From CAZIVP01 sp964542915 (GTDB lineage: Bacteria > Calditrichota > Calditrichia > Calditrichales > Calditrichaceae): 64,000 nt of DNA. Every line of letters starts with the position of its first letter. Positions within the stretch are counted from its first letter, which is position 1. The notes beneath the pieces are model-generated. The model ran no database searches and was not told the origin of the DNA. It saw only the letters and a list, made by a program, of their open reading frames with translations. The DNA lies in NCBI GenBank assembly GCA_964542915.1, contig CAZIVP010000005.1, positions 124,001-188,000 of the forward strand. Reading direction: 5' to 3'. Positions 1 through 7,612 of this stretch are shown here, piece by piece. The translations under genes were made by a program, and so were the position numbers.

Positions 1-1507
1 CAGCATTACTGGCCCATCGTAATATAATACGGTCTCCGCCCGAGTTTACCGTGAACTGTTCAGGCGGGGGAGGTGCTTGCGGTATTTGCAAATCATTTTC
101 AAAATTGATTTGGGCATACTCAAAGGTTTTGATCAGAGAATCATAGCCCGTATATACCCAGGCGTTCTTGTATTCGTTGCGATCGTTGGTTGTGCCCCCT
201 TCCGGCGGCGGCAAATTGAAGGGCGATTGATTTTCGAACCATTCTTCACCAATTGTATAGCAGGAGTCGCGCGCCAGGCCGGAGACGCCCTCGGCCATTA
301 CGATTCGGATACTGTCGCCGGGATCCAGCGTGTATGGCCCGAAACCATGCGCCTGAGAATAACCGCCAGGCGTACCACCGTATAAATCAGCCGAGCCGTC
401 GCCCACCCTTTCCGCGTGGGACAATTCAGGCCTACCGGCCGTCATTACTTCCTGATACTCCGTAGCCATGGCCGGTGCGTTATACTGGTCGTTATTATAG
501 GTCCAGGGATCGTCAGAACCAACTTCCTTTGTTGTGGAAGGTTGGGCGGGATCATCGCTTTTATCGCTGGTTGATTTGTCGGCATGTAAGGTTAAAACAC
601 CCAAATGCTGAACGGCGCCAAGGCGTCCATTTCCGAGATAATTAGGAGCTCCAACATTGTCGCCCGGACCATCCCATTTGGAATGTTTACCATGCCACGA
701 GATAAGAGCGCGAAATGGTTCACCGGTTTCCGGGTGCCGGTAGATGACATCATTCATCGTATTATGCCCCCAGGATGTGGATTGAGGCAGCCAATAATAG
801 CCATAGGGACCGCCTTCTCTTGAAGGTGCGTACCGGTACTGGTAATGCACGATCAGATCTTTAAGCGTCTGTTCGTAAACATCGCCGTTTAAATTGATGA
901 TGCCTGTGTTTTTGAATACATAATCATAAATAAAGTAATTATCATGATTCTGATTCGTAAAGGCATAAATCGTGCGCTTCATCGTCAAACCCAGCGAGGT
1001 GTGCACGACGTTCTCCAGCACGCGATCGGCTATAAGCGTTTCATCCACCTCATCCACTACTTCCATGAAATCCAGTTGGGACGCCGGAATATCATCGACC
1101 AAAACCCTCGGATGATCGAAACGGCCTTTCAGTTTAAATTGTTCAGTCATAAACTCGTTCTGCTCATCAAGGACCCGCGGACCAACATGAACCACTTTGT
1201 AATTATAAACCTGTCCGGCGACAGGGTCATCGAAATCTTTACAGCCGATCCAAAGCGCTTTTGCCGCTTTAGAATCCTGGTAACGAAACTGGGCGGGCCA
1301 CCTTAATCCATCCTGTTGATCATCGACCTGGTAGGTTCGACCGACTTCAATTTCGCAGCCGGCGCTGTGGAACCAATCGTGTAAAGTACCCACTGCCATC
1401 CACTGCGTTTCGCCGGCAAACATATACGCTGGCAGAAAAAGTAATAGGATCAGCATTAAAGCGGCGTTAATGCTGTTCTTCATTGTTTTTTTAACATTTC
1501 TCATCAT
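1..1507 (-). CDS. Secreted FlgD/Fn3-type partner protein of the left TonB module (3' end beyond window)
   Basis: An open frame runs from the ATG pair at 1507/1504 to the window edge with no stop, so the C-terminus lies outside. A later in-frame ATG at 1483 is possible, but AAGGG lies 6 nt before the 1504 ATG. The product starts with a signal peptide (about residues 1-30, ending near YMFAG). The first part of the mature protein closely parallels the product of 12712-14850: both have WMxxGxLHxWF, the stretch CEIExGR, then QDGLxWPA and LWIGCKDF, and later QNHDNYxIYDY/EY. It ends at the edge in a fibronectin-III-like stretch (GGDRIILRW). It follows the TonB receptor by 42 bp and is probably co-transcribed. 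No enzymatic motif was seen. I infer a surface or periplasmic partner of the receptor; the missing C-terminus presumably carries the sorting-like domain seen in its paralogue. Confidence 0.8.
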   Translation of the reverse strand, partial: MMRNVKKTMKNSINAALMLILLLFLPAYMFAGETQWMAVGTLHDWFHSAGCEIEVGRTYQVDDQQDGLRWPAQFRYQDSKAAKALWIGCKDFDDPVAGQVYNYKVVHVGPRVLDEQNEFMTEQFKLKGRFDHPRVLVDDIPASQLDFMEVVDEVDETLIADRVLENVVHTSLGLTMKRTIYAFTNQNHDNYFIYDYVFKNTGIINLNGDVYEQTLKDLIVHYQYRYAPSREGGPYGYYWLPQSTSWGHNTMNDVIYRHPETGEPFRALISWHGKHSKWDGPGDNVGAPNYLGNGRLGAVQHLGVLTLHADKSTSDKSDDPAQPSTTKEVGSDDPWTYNNDQYNAPAMATEYQEVMTAGRPELSHAERVGDGSADLYGGTPGGYSQAHGFGPYTLDPGDSIRIVMAEGVSGLARDSCYTIGEEWFENQSPFNLPPPEGGTTNDRNEYKNAWVYTGYDSLIKTFEYAQINFENDLQIPQAPPPPEQFTVNSGGDRIILRWASNA

Positions 1508-1549
1508 GAACCCTTATGATTAAGTGTCTGTCCTTTACTCCCATTCTCT

Positions 1550-4500
1550 TTAAAAATGATAGGTTAGTGTAAGGCCAAAAAATGCGTTTCTCGGATTTAA
1601 GAAGGTAAAATAGGTTTGGTTCGGCATGTCGATATAAGCTTTGTTTTCATTGATTTCATCAATCCTGCTCTGGCTTACTTCCGCCCAATTACCTTCCTTA
1701 TATTCCATAAACCGTTTCGTACTGGCATCGTAATAGATCGCCCTGGAATTCGGATTATTTACTCTATTAATGTTGGAAACCCATTCCATGGGTTGGTATT
1801 CAACGCCGTGTTTACGATAATCTCCGGGCTGGTCATCGCCCGGGATATTGCCGTAACCCAACTCATCCGTTATTTCTGAGGGGAGGTGCAGGCTTTTCAT
1901 ATAAAATTCATAATCAAAGTTATCATAGAATGAAACGCCTGAAAAATGTTTAAAATTGAAAACATTATTAATGTCGGCAAAAAACTTAAGATCAAAATTA
2001 CTAAAGGGGAATGTTTTGGTAATTCTTAAATCCACATTGTAATAATCATTCCACTGTACATTGTACTGAATGCCTTTTACATTATTGGGATTCCATGTAA
2101 ACCAATTTCCCGCCGTCCAATTTGAAATAAAGTTGAAGTGCCAGTTTGATAGAGGACGTTGCTCGCCATATTTCGGTCCAAATTTCTGAGGGGTATGCAA
2201 ATCGATATAGGATTTCATGCGCGGTTGCGGTCTCGGTTTAAACTGCTCGGGATTTTGACGTTCAAATTGTCTTTGTTCCGCCGGATTTTCGTACACCCGG
2301 GCAGTGCCGAAATGCCCGGCCGTTCCAACGCGGTATTCATAGTTTACATTACCGGTTATCCAGTCGCCAAATCGCTTGGTTAAATCGACTTCAAAGCCCC
2401 GGATGTCTTCGTAACTCTGATTGGTAAGTTTACTGTAATTAACTTTACCGTCGAAGCTAATATAGCGCACCCAATACTCCTGGTCCTTAATATCTTTATA
2501 ATAGGCGGCCAATCGTAATAAATATTGATCGAACAGGGCGTGATCGTAGCCTAATTCATAGGAGACCGTTTTGGCGAGCGGTATTGTGGGATTACCAATG
2601 AAATCCAACTTATCACGAATATCCCTTTGCACCCGGTAAAAGCGTTCGGAGGTGGGCATTTGCCGGTAGTGCCCGTAATTAAAAAACAACTTTGAATTTT
2701 CCGTTATCGGATGCGAAATCGCCAACCTCGGACTGAACGTAAGCCTTGATTCGGCTTCTTCTGTTTTAAATTCTTCTTCTTCTTCGGGACTGTAACTATC
2801 CGAGAAAAATTCGCGATTAAACGGATTAACGTCAAACCACTTACCATTGGAATTAAAATAATCCGCAATGATACCTAAATTGGCAATAAAGCCCTCGTAT
2901 TCAATTTTGTCCTGTAGATAAACGGATGCACGAAAGGGATTTTGGTCAATGGAGGTCCAGGTATTGCCTTCCGGTAAAAAGTAGTTGACCATGCCAAAAC
3001 CCATATCGTATTGTTCATAGGTAAACTCGAGACCGGTTTTTATCTGATGATGGCGATTGATCTGACTGGTAAAATCAAATTCGGCAATAATATTGGAGAT
3101 GGTACTGCTGTCGCGCCCGACGCTCACAGCACCGCCCATACCCAATCGACCTTCAACTGAAAATACCGCCTCGCGCTCGAAGCCAAACGGCGCTTCATTT
3201 ACATAGTAATCATCAAAAATTTCATACTTTTTGGTTGTATCCCGCACGCTGCCCGGACCGGTAAAATAATTACGGCCGATTTTAATTAATCGCGCCTCCC
3301 AAAACGTATTGGGACCGATGACATTGGTCAGTTTAGCAGATAGTGTGTGCGAATACCGTTTTGCCTGTGAAAAATAAGTATTGGTATAAATACGCCACGG
3401 GGCTGTAAAGCCCACACGTTCCACGGCATTGGCAACGCCCCAGGCGCTTGAGAACATGCCTGTACCTCCTGAGCGTGAACTTGCCGTTCCCTTTGTTTCA
3501 TTATATAATCCAAACAAGGAAAGTTTCATTGTTTCTGTCAAATCCGAAGTTAAACGCAGCATATAACTTTCTGTGGATAAAGCATCGGTAGCTAATTCGA
3601 AAAGATACATATTGCGTTCTCTTTTATAGGAGGCGTAAAAGCGTAGATTGCCCAAATCTTTGCTGATAAAAGGCACAGGGCCGCCGAAACCACCGTCTAT
3701 ATTATAATCGCTTTTCTTAATATCGCCCTGTTTTCTATGTTGCCAGAGGAATAACCGGCGTGCGGCTTCCGGTGTGAGATCATTATTCGGATCGTCATCA
3801 TTCAGGGTACGCTCTGATACGGTATGCCAACCATCAAAGTCGGGATATTGGCGGCGGGTATACTCATCCCAGGCGCCGCTTTTTGTACCGGTCCACATAA
3901 CGTCGGGATCCAGATAAGGGCGCATCCAGAAGGAATTGCGATCATAAGGCGAAATACCAAAGTGCTTTGGCTGTGCTGGTTTAGCCTTAACGGTAAGGAC
4001 ACCGGAGTACTGATCGGACTCGCCCTCTTTCGAAACAACATTTACCACACCGGAGCGCACATTATTAAACTCCGCGCCAAAACCACCGGCCTGAACCGAA
4101 ATTTCTTCCAATGCACTCAATGGCACTTCCGTAATTGGCTCGTTGTTTCGGGTATCGCGCAGACTGATACCATCAATGACAAATAAAGCCTCATTCGATT
4201 CGCTACCGCGAATACCCAGGCCCGACGTAACGCCGGCCTGTAATCCTACAACTTCTTCAACGGTCGTAACCGGTAAAGCCTGAATTTCTCTTGAAGAGAT
4301 ATTCTTCTGACTTGCCGCCACATCTTTTTGAATTACAGGTTTTTCCGCCACAACAACAACCTCTTCGGTTGTCATGACCTCCGGTCTCATCTTAATATTG
4401 ACTTCGGTCGTTAAATCCGACTGCACAATCACTTCTTTTACAACATGATCGGCATACCCGACAAATGTTGCTTTGAGGGTATAAGTGCCGGGATTCACAT

Positions 4501-4699
4501 TGATAATATAATAATAACCATCGACATCGGATGCGGCTCCTCGCGTGGTACCTTCGAGAAAAACATTGACGCCGGGCAAGGGCTCTCCTGTTTTAGCATC
4601 CGTAACACGGCCCGAAATTTTACCTGTGGTCCCTGCGAATAAATAGGCGACAGTTAATAGAGAAAATAAAAGGAGGGAGACAAATTTTAGACGTGCCAT
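1550..4699 (-). CDS. TonB-dependent outer-membrane receptor with carboxypeptidase-regulatory-like N-terminal domain
   Basis: The 1049-residue product has a signal peptide (about 1-22). A CarboxypepD_reg-like beta-sandwich follows (about 26-110; GKISGRVTDAKTGEPLPGVN, then SDVDGYYYI). Next come a plug domain (about 125-235, with LFVIDGISLRDTR) and a long 22-strand-type barrel with aromatic-rich strands, ending in an aromatic residue (LTLTYHF). There is no STN signalling domain. Size and layout match SusC/RagA-type receptors of Bacteroidota, but no SusD gene is adjacent; instead a large secreted protein follows 42 bp downstream. It is the closest paralogue of the receptor at 15879-19076: both end with NKAYIDMPN followed by FTFLNPR. 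The ATG at 4699 follows GAGGTAGGT. A promoter (4783-4811) and shared dyad (4736-4758) lie upstream. The substrate is unknown; the neighbouring glycosidase suggests a sugar polymer, which is inference. Confidence 0.95.
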   Translation of the reverse strand: MARLKFVSLLLFSLLTVAYLFAGTTGKISGRVTDAKTGEPLPGVNVFLEGTTRGAASDVDGYYYIINVNPGTYTLKATFVGYADHVVKEVIVQSDLTTEVNIKMRPEVMTTEEVVVVAEKPVIQKDVAASQKNISSREIQALPVTTVEEVVGLQAGVTSGLGIRGSESNEALFVIDGISLRDTRNNEPITEVPLSALEEISVQAGGFGAEFNNVRSGVVNVVSKEGESDQYSGVLTVKAKPAQPKHFGISPYDRNSFWMRPYLDPDVMWTGTKSGAWDEYTRRQYPDFDGWHTVSERTLNDDDPNNDLTPEAARRLFLWQHRKQGDIKKSDYNIDGGFGGPVPFISKDLGNLRFYASYKRERNMYLFELATDALSTESYMLRLTSDLTETMKLSLFGLYNETKGTASSRSGGTGMFSSAWGVANAVERVGFTAPWRIYTNTYFSQAKRYSHTLSAKLTNVIGPNTFWEARLIKIGRNYFTGPGSVRDTTKKYEIFDDYYVNEAPFGFEREAVFSVEGRLGMGGAVSVGRDSSTISNIIAEFDFTSQINRHHQIKTGLEFTYEQYDMGFGMVNYFLPEGNTWTSIDQNPFRASVYLQDKIEYEGFIANLGIIADYFNSNGKWFDVNPFNREFFSDSYSPEEEEEFKTEEAESRLTFSPRLAISHPITENSKLFFNYGHYRQMPTSERFYRVQRDIRDKLDFIGNPTIPLAKTVSYELGYDHALFDQYLLRLAAYYKDIKDQEYWVRYISFDGKVNYSKLTNQSYEDIRGFEVDLTKRFGDWITGNVNYEYRVGTAGHFGTARVYENPAEQRQFERQNPEQFKPRPQPRMKSYIDLHTPQKFGPKYGEQRPLSNWHFNFISNWTAGNWFTWNPNNVKGIQYNVQWNDYYNVDLRITKTFPFSNFDLKFFADINNVFNFKHFSGVSFYDNFDYEFYMKSLHLPSEITDELGYGNIPGDDQPGDYRKHGVEYQPMEWVSNINRVNNPNSRAIYYDASTKRFMEYKEGNWAEVSQSRIDEINENKAYIDMPNQTYFTFLNPRNAFFGLTLTYHF

Positions 4700-4735
4700 T
4701 ACGACCTACCTCATTAAAAGTAAAACATAAGGTCA

Positions 4736-4758
4736 GTTAGTCCAGTTTGTTAACAAAC
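4736..4758 (-). promoter_or_regulatory. Shared 23-bp dyad, copy A (upstream of TonB receptor 4699)
   Basis: Read on the minus strand this site is GTTTGT-N11-ACTAAC, and it also contains GTTTGTTAAC. It lies 36 nt before the receptor ATG and 24 nt downstream of the predicted -10 box. The same 23-bp pattern occurs before the other two TonB receptor genes (19129-19151 and 19398-19420). It could be a repressor operator or an untranslated-leader RNA element; its function is inferred only from position and repetition. Confidence 0.55.
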
Positions 4759-4782
4759 TCATAATGAAAATTTCATGAATAA

Positions 4783-4811
4783 ATAATACTCAAATTCTTA
4801 GGCATAATCAA
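4783..4811 (-). promoter_or_regulatory. Predicted sigma70-type promoter of the left TonB receptor operon
   Basis: On the minus strand TTGATT (4811-4806) is followed by a 17-bp spacer and TATTAT (4788-4783). Predicted transcription start is near 4776, giving an untranslated leader of roughly 75 nt that contains dyad copy A. Confidence 0.55.
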
Positions 4812-5138
4812 TAAAAATTTCTCGGACTCAGAGTAGGATGATTAAAATTAAAGGGCTGTTATTCTATTTAAGAATATTCGATTTACCTTTATTGCATAGA
4901 GCTGTTTATAAAGACGTTCCTCATTTCAATTTTGATGTTTTCCAAACAACATAATTTTTCAATTGTTTGCTAACTCTATACCCGCCCGAACCGCTAACGT
5001 TAATTTTGTATAATTATATCTCTGCTTACCGGGTTAATCGAAGCGGTTATCGGAATTCCACTCATTCTCTATAAATCATATCATTTTACATTAAATGACA
5101 CCGTCACAGCTAATTTTTATTTTTGAGCATTTAATCAT

Positions 5139-7520
5139 TTATTTCATTATGATCATTTTCTTATGGGCCACGTAGTCCTTAATCCTCATCCTGTAGACGT
5201 ACACACCGGATGCATAGTTTGAAGCGTCGAACGATACCGAATATAAACCCGGCTGTTTGCGCGCATCGATCAGAGTGGAGACCTTTTCGCCTAATACGTT
5301 ATATACCTCTAAGCGCACATGGCCTGCCCTTTTTATAGCATATCGGATGGTCGTTTTCGGGTTAAACGGATTGGGATAGTTCTGCCCCAAATAATACCGT
5401 TCCGGTACTTCAGAGCGGGCCAGTATAGCCGTTGCATCAACGGTTCTGAACGACCACACGTCCGACCAGGCGCTTTGGCCATAATCGTTGGATGCACGTA
5501 CACGCCAGTAATACCAGAGCCGCTCAAAAGGCTCCAGATCGTTAACCACCAGCATGGTGTCTCCGGATAACAAGGTGTCTATAGCCATATAGGCTTCCTG
5601 GAAGTATTGGGAATGGGCCAGTTGAACGTGATAGGATTGTGCGGAATCCGTCTGTTGCCACGTAAGGACGGTGTCCAGAGCGATACCGGATGATTGATTG
5701 GCCGGCGCCGCCAGTAAGGGCGTGGGAGGAAAGCCGGTTCGGAATGAATCCGGCATCGAATACAAACTTTCTCCTGCCGGATTTTTAGCCTTAAGGCGGT
5801 AAAAGTAAGTGCTTAGTCCGGTAAGCCCGCTTATAACTTTGGAGGTATCGGTCAGGAGGGCTTCATCCACTTCAACTTCAGCAAACGTTTTTTCGGCTGC
5901 AACCTGCAAATGATAAAAAGAGGTAAGGCTATTGTAATTCCATGTTAGGCTATCCACCTGCCTTAAAACCTTCATTTGCTCCCCATTGTTTGTGAGCACC
6001 GGAACGGGCGGCGGAGCGATACGCATCACATTGCTCATCTCACTTTCATTGTGATTATCATCTAAAGTAGTAACCGTAACATATGAGGGATTTAATGTTT
6101 CTGAAGGCGGATAAGCGAGTAATGATGAATCACCTGTTATGTCTACAATATGCTCAGGTTTATTCAGGTCGCCGCTTTGCGGCATTTCAGGAAAGCGGTA
6201 AATCGTATACCAGCGAGCGTAATCATTATCCGAGGCTTCCCCGGGTCCATTCCAGTGGATAACCGCCGGCTCGCCGTAAGCCAATGGTCCGAAATATACA
6301 CCCTGCGGTCGGTTTGGCGGGACGCTGTCTTTCCAGGCCATTTGTGGTAACAAGGCCTTATATTCGTAATAGTCGGACTGTAGTTTTGTTTTAAGGTTCA
6401 ATGCATTCGTATTGAGTAAATCCGCCCTGAAAAGTACCTGCCCAAATGTATTGTTATTGCTGCGGTTAAGGAATATCTGTCTCGGTATTTCATTGGATGT
6501 ATAACTCGACTTGAGTATCTGACCCGGATAAAAATGGCGGTTGTTTTCTGAAACGCGATCGCTCCACCATTTTTGCAAGGCATTGTAATCCTGATCGCCG
6601 CCGATTTTCCAGTAAAGTTGCGGCGTCAAATAATCGATGGATTGTTCCTGCAACCAGGCCAGGGGGTCTGTAAAGATCGTTCTATAGGCATCCATACCAT
6701 ATACGCCTTCCGGTACATTGTTTTTATATATGCCGAACGGACTGATGCCGAACTTCACATGCGGTTTAACGGCCTGAATGCTGTCATGAACCATTCGAAT
6801 CAATATATTGATGTTTTCGCGGCGCCAGTCTTCGATGGTTTCGTCCGATTGATCTCCATGCTTGTAATTCTGATAGGTATCATAGTCCTTGTTCGTTTGA
6901 GAAATATGGTTTGGCGGATAGGGATAAAAGTAGTCGTCCCAATGGACGCCGTCCACATCATAGCGGTTAACCACGTCCATAATCACATTGGTTACATGTT
7001 GCCGAACCATGGGCAGGCCGGGATCGAGCATTTTCAGATCGCCGAAGGTCAGAATCCAATCGGGGTGTTGGTTGATTACATGATTTTCATCGATGGTATA
7101 GTTGCCCCCCTCTCTTTCCGCCCGGTAGGGATTGAACCAGGCATGGATTTCCATGCCTCTTTTATGAGCCTCTTTAACAGCAAATTCAAGGGGATCATAA
7201 AAGGGTTGCGGCGGCCGCCCTTGTTCGCCCGTAAGCCAATAAGACCACGGTTCCAGTTGCGATGGATAGAGAGCATCACACTCAGGACGTATTTGAAAAA
7301 TGACTGCGTTGATGCCGGTATCCCTGAGTATATCCAGCATATTGGTTAATTCCCATCGTTCTGTAGCTGGAGAAAGAACCGGCGTTGAAGGCCAGTCAAG
7401 ATTTGTTACCGAGGCGATCCAGACGCCACGAAATTCACGTTTGGGCCCATCTGCAAAGCTGTTCTGCATATTTAAAGCAATGATAAGGGTTATGGAAATG
7501 AAAGTGTGTAATGTTTTCAT
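5139..7520 (-). CDS. Secreted GHL10-type glycoside hydrolase-like protein with Fn3-like repeats and T9SS sorting domain
   Basis: The 793-residue protein opens with a signal peptide (about 1-23). The glycosyl-hydrolase-like-10 domain (PF02638/DUF187, YngK-type; about 28-400) shows REFRGVWIASVTNLDWPS, then GINAVIFQIRPECDALYPS, EIHAWFNPYRAE, and DGVHWDDYFYPYP. About 300 residues of fibronectin-III-like modules follow (about 420-705). The C-terminus is a T9SS type A sorting domain (LGQNYPNPFNPKTTIRY, then ASGVYVYRMR and a Lys-rich end). The family acts on glycans, some members on peptidoglycan-type or alpha-linked sugars; the exact substrate is not readable. A terminator (7541-7575) lies directly before its start and no good promoter is visible between, so it may depend on readthrough. 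ATG at 7520 follows AAGGTC. Confidence 0.9.
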   Translation of the reverse strand: MKTLHTFISITLIIALNMQNSFADGPKREFRGVWIASVTNLDWPSTPVLSPATERWELTNMLDILRDTGINAVIFQIRPECDALYPSQLEPWSYWLTGEQGRPPQPFYDPLEFAVKEAHKRGMEIHAWFNPYRAEREGGNYTIDENHVINQHPDWILTFGDLKMLDPGLPMVRQHVTNVIMDVVNRYDVDGVHWDDYFYPYPPNHISQTNKDYDTYQNYKHGDQSDETIEDWRRENINILIRMVHDSIQAVKPHVKFGISPFGIYKNNVPEGVYGMDAYRTIFTDPLAWLQEQSIDYLTPQLYWKIGGDQDYNALQKWWSDRVSENNRHFYPGQILKSSYTSNEIPRQIFLNRSNNNTFGQVLFRADLLNTNALNLKTKLQSDYYEYKALLPQMAWKDSVPPNRPQGVYFGPLAYGEPAVIHWNGPGEASDNDYARWYTIYRFPEMPQSGDLNKPEHIVDITGDSSLLAYPPSETLNPSYVTVTTLDDNHNESEMSNVMRIAPPPVPVLTNNGEQMKVLRQVDSLTWNYNSLTSFYHLQVAAEKTFAEVEVDEALLTDTSKVISGLTGLSTYFYRLKAKNPAGESLYSMPDSFRTGFPPTPLLAAPANQSSGIALDTVLTWQQTDSAQSYHVQLAHSQYFQEAYMAIDTLLSGDTMLVVNDLEPFERLWYYWRVRASNDYGQSAWSDVWSFRTVDATAILARSEVPERYYLGQNYPNPFNPKTTIRYAIKRAGHVRLEVYNVLGEKVSTLIDARKQPGLYSVSFDASNYASGVYVYRMRIKDYVAHKKMIIMK

Positions 7521-7540
7521 GATAAAAGACCTTATCTTAT

Positions 7541-7575
7541 AAAAAAGGCGCCTGATGTTGCACCAGACGCCTTTT
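7541..7575 (-). terminator. Rho-independent terminator after the FG-GAP protein gene
   Basis: On the minus strand AAAAGGCG-T-CTG pairs with CAG-G-CGCCTTTT around a 9-nt loop, followed by a run of six T. It sits 38 bp downstream of the stop codon at 7613 and just before the GHL10 start. Confidence 0.8.
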
Positions 7576-7612
7576 GTTGATCAACATCCTGTTGGTTTTA
7601 AAAGGAATTCCC

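Larger units (their letters stand above)
4700..5138. other. Intergenic region upstream of the left TonB receptor gene
   Basis: This 439-bp AT-rich stretch lies between the end of the leftward GHL10 gene and the start of the leftward TonB receptor gene. The receptor-proximal part holds a predicted promoter, the 23-bp shared dyad and, overlapping it, a perfect 16-bp palindrome (AGTTTGTTAACAAACT, 4744-4759). In the remaining part (4812-5138) I see no convincing ORF, RNA or terminator. Two direct GCTAAC copies around 4970-5000 were noted without a recognisable function. Confidence 0.7.

Noticed and set aside
4970..5010. Two GCTAAC copies flanking a GC-rich segment, considered as an integron attC site
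   Set aside because: The copies are direct rather than inverted, there is no cassette gene or integrase, and no imperfect palindrome.
6573..7349. 258-codon open frame on the plus strand
   Set aside because: It is antisense to the GHL10 gene, has no ribosome site and no recognisable domain; the minus-strand product is clearly real.
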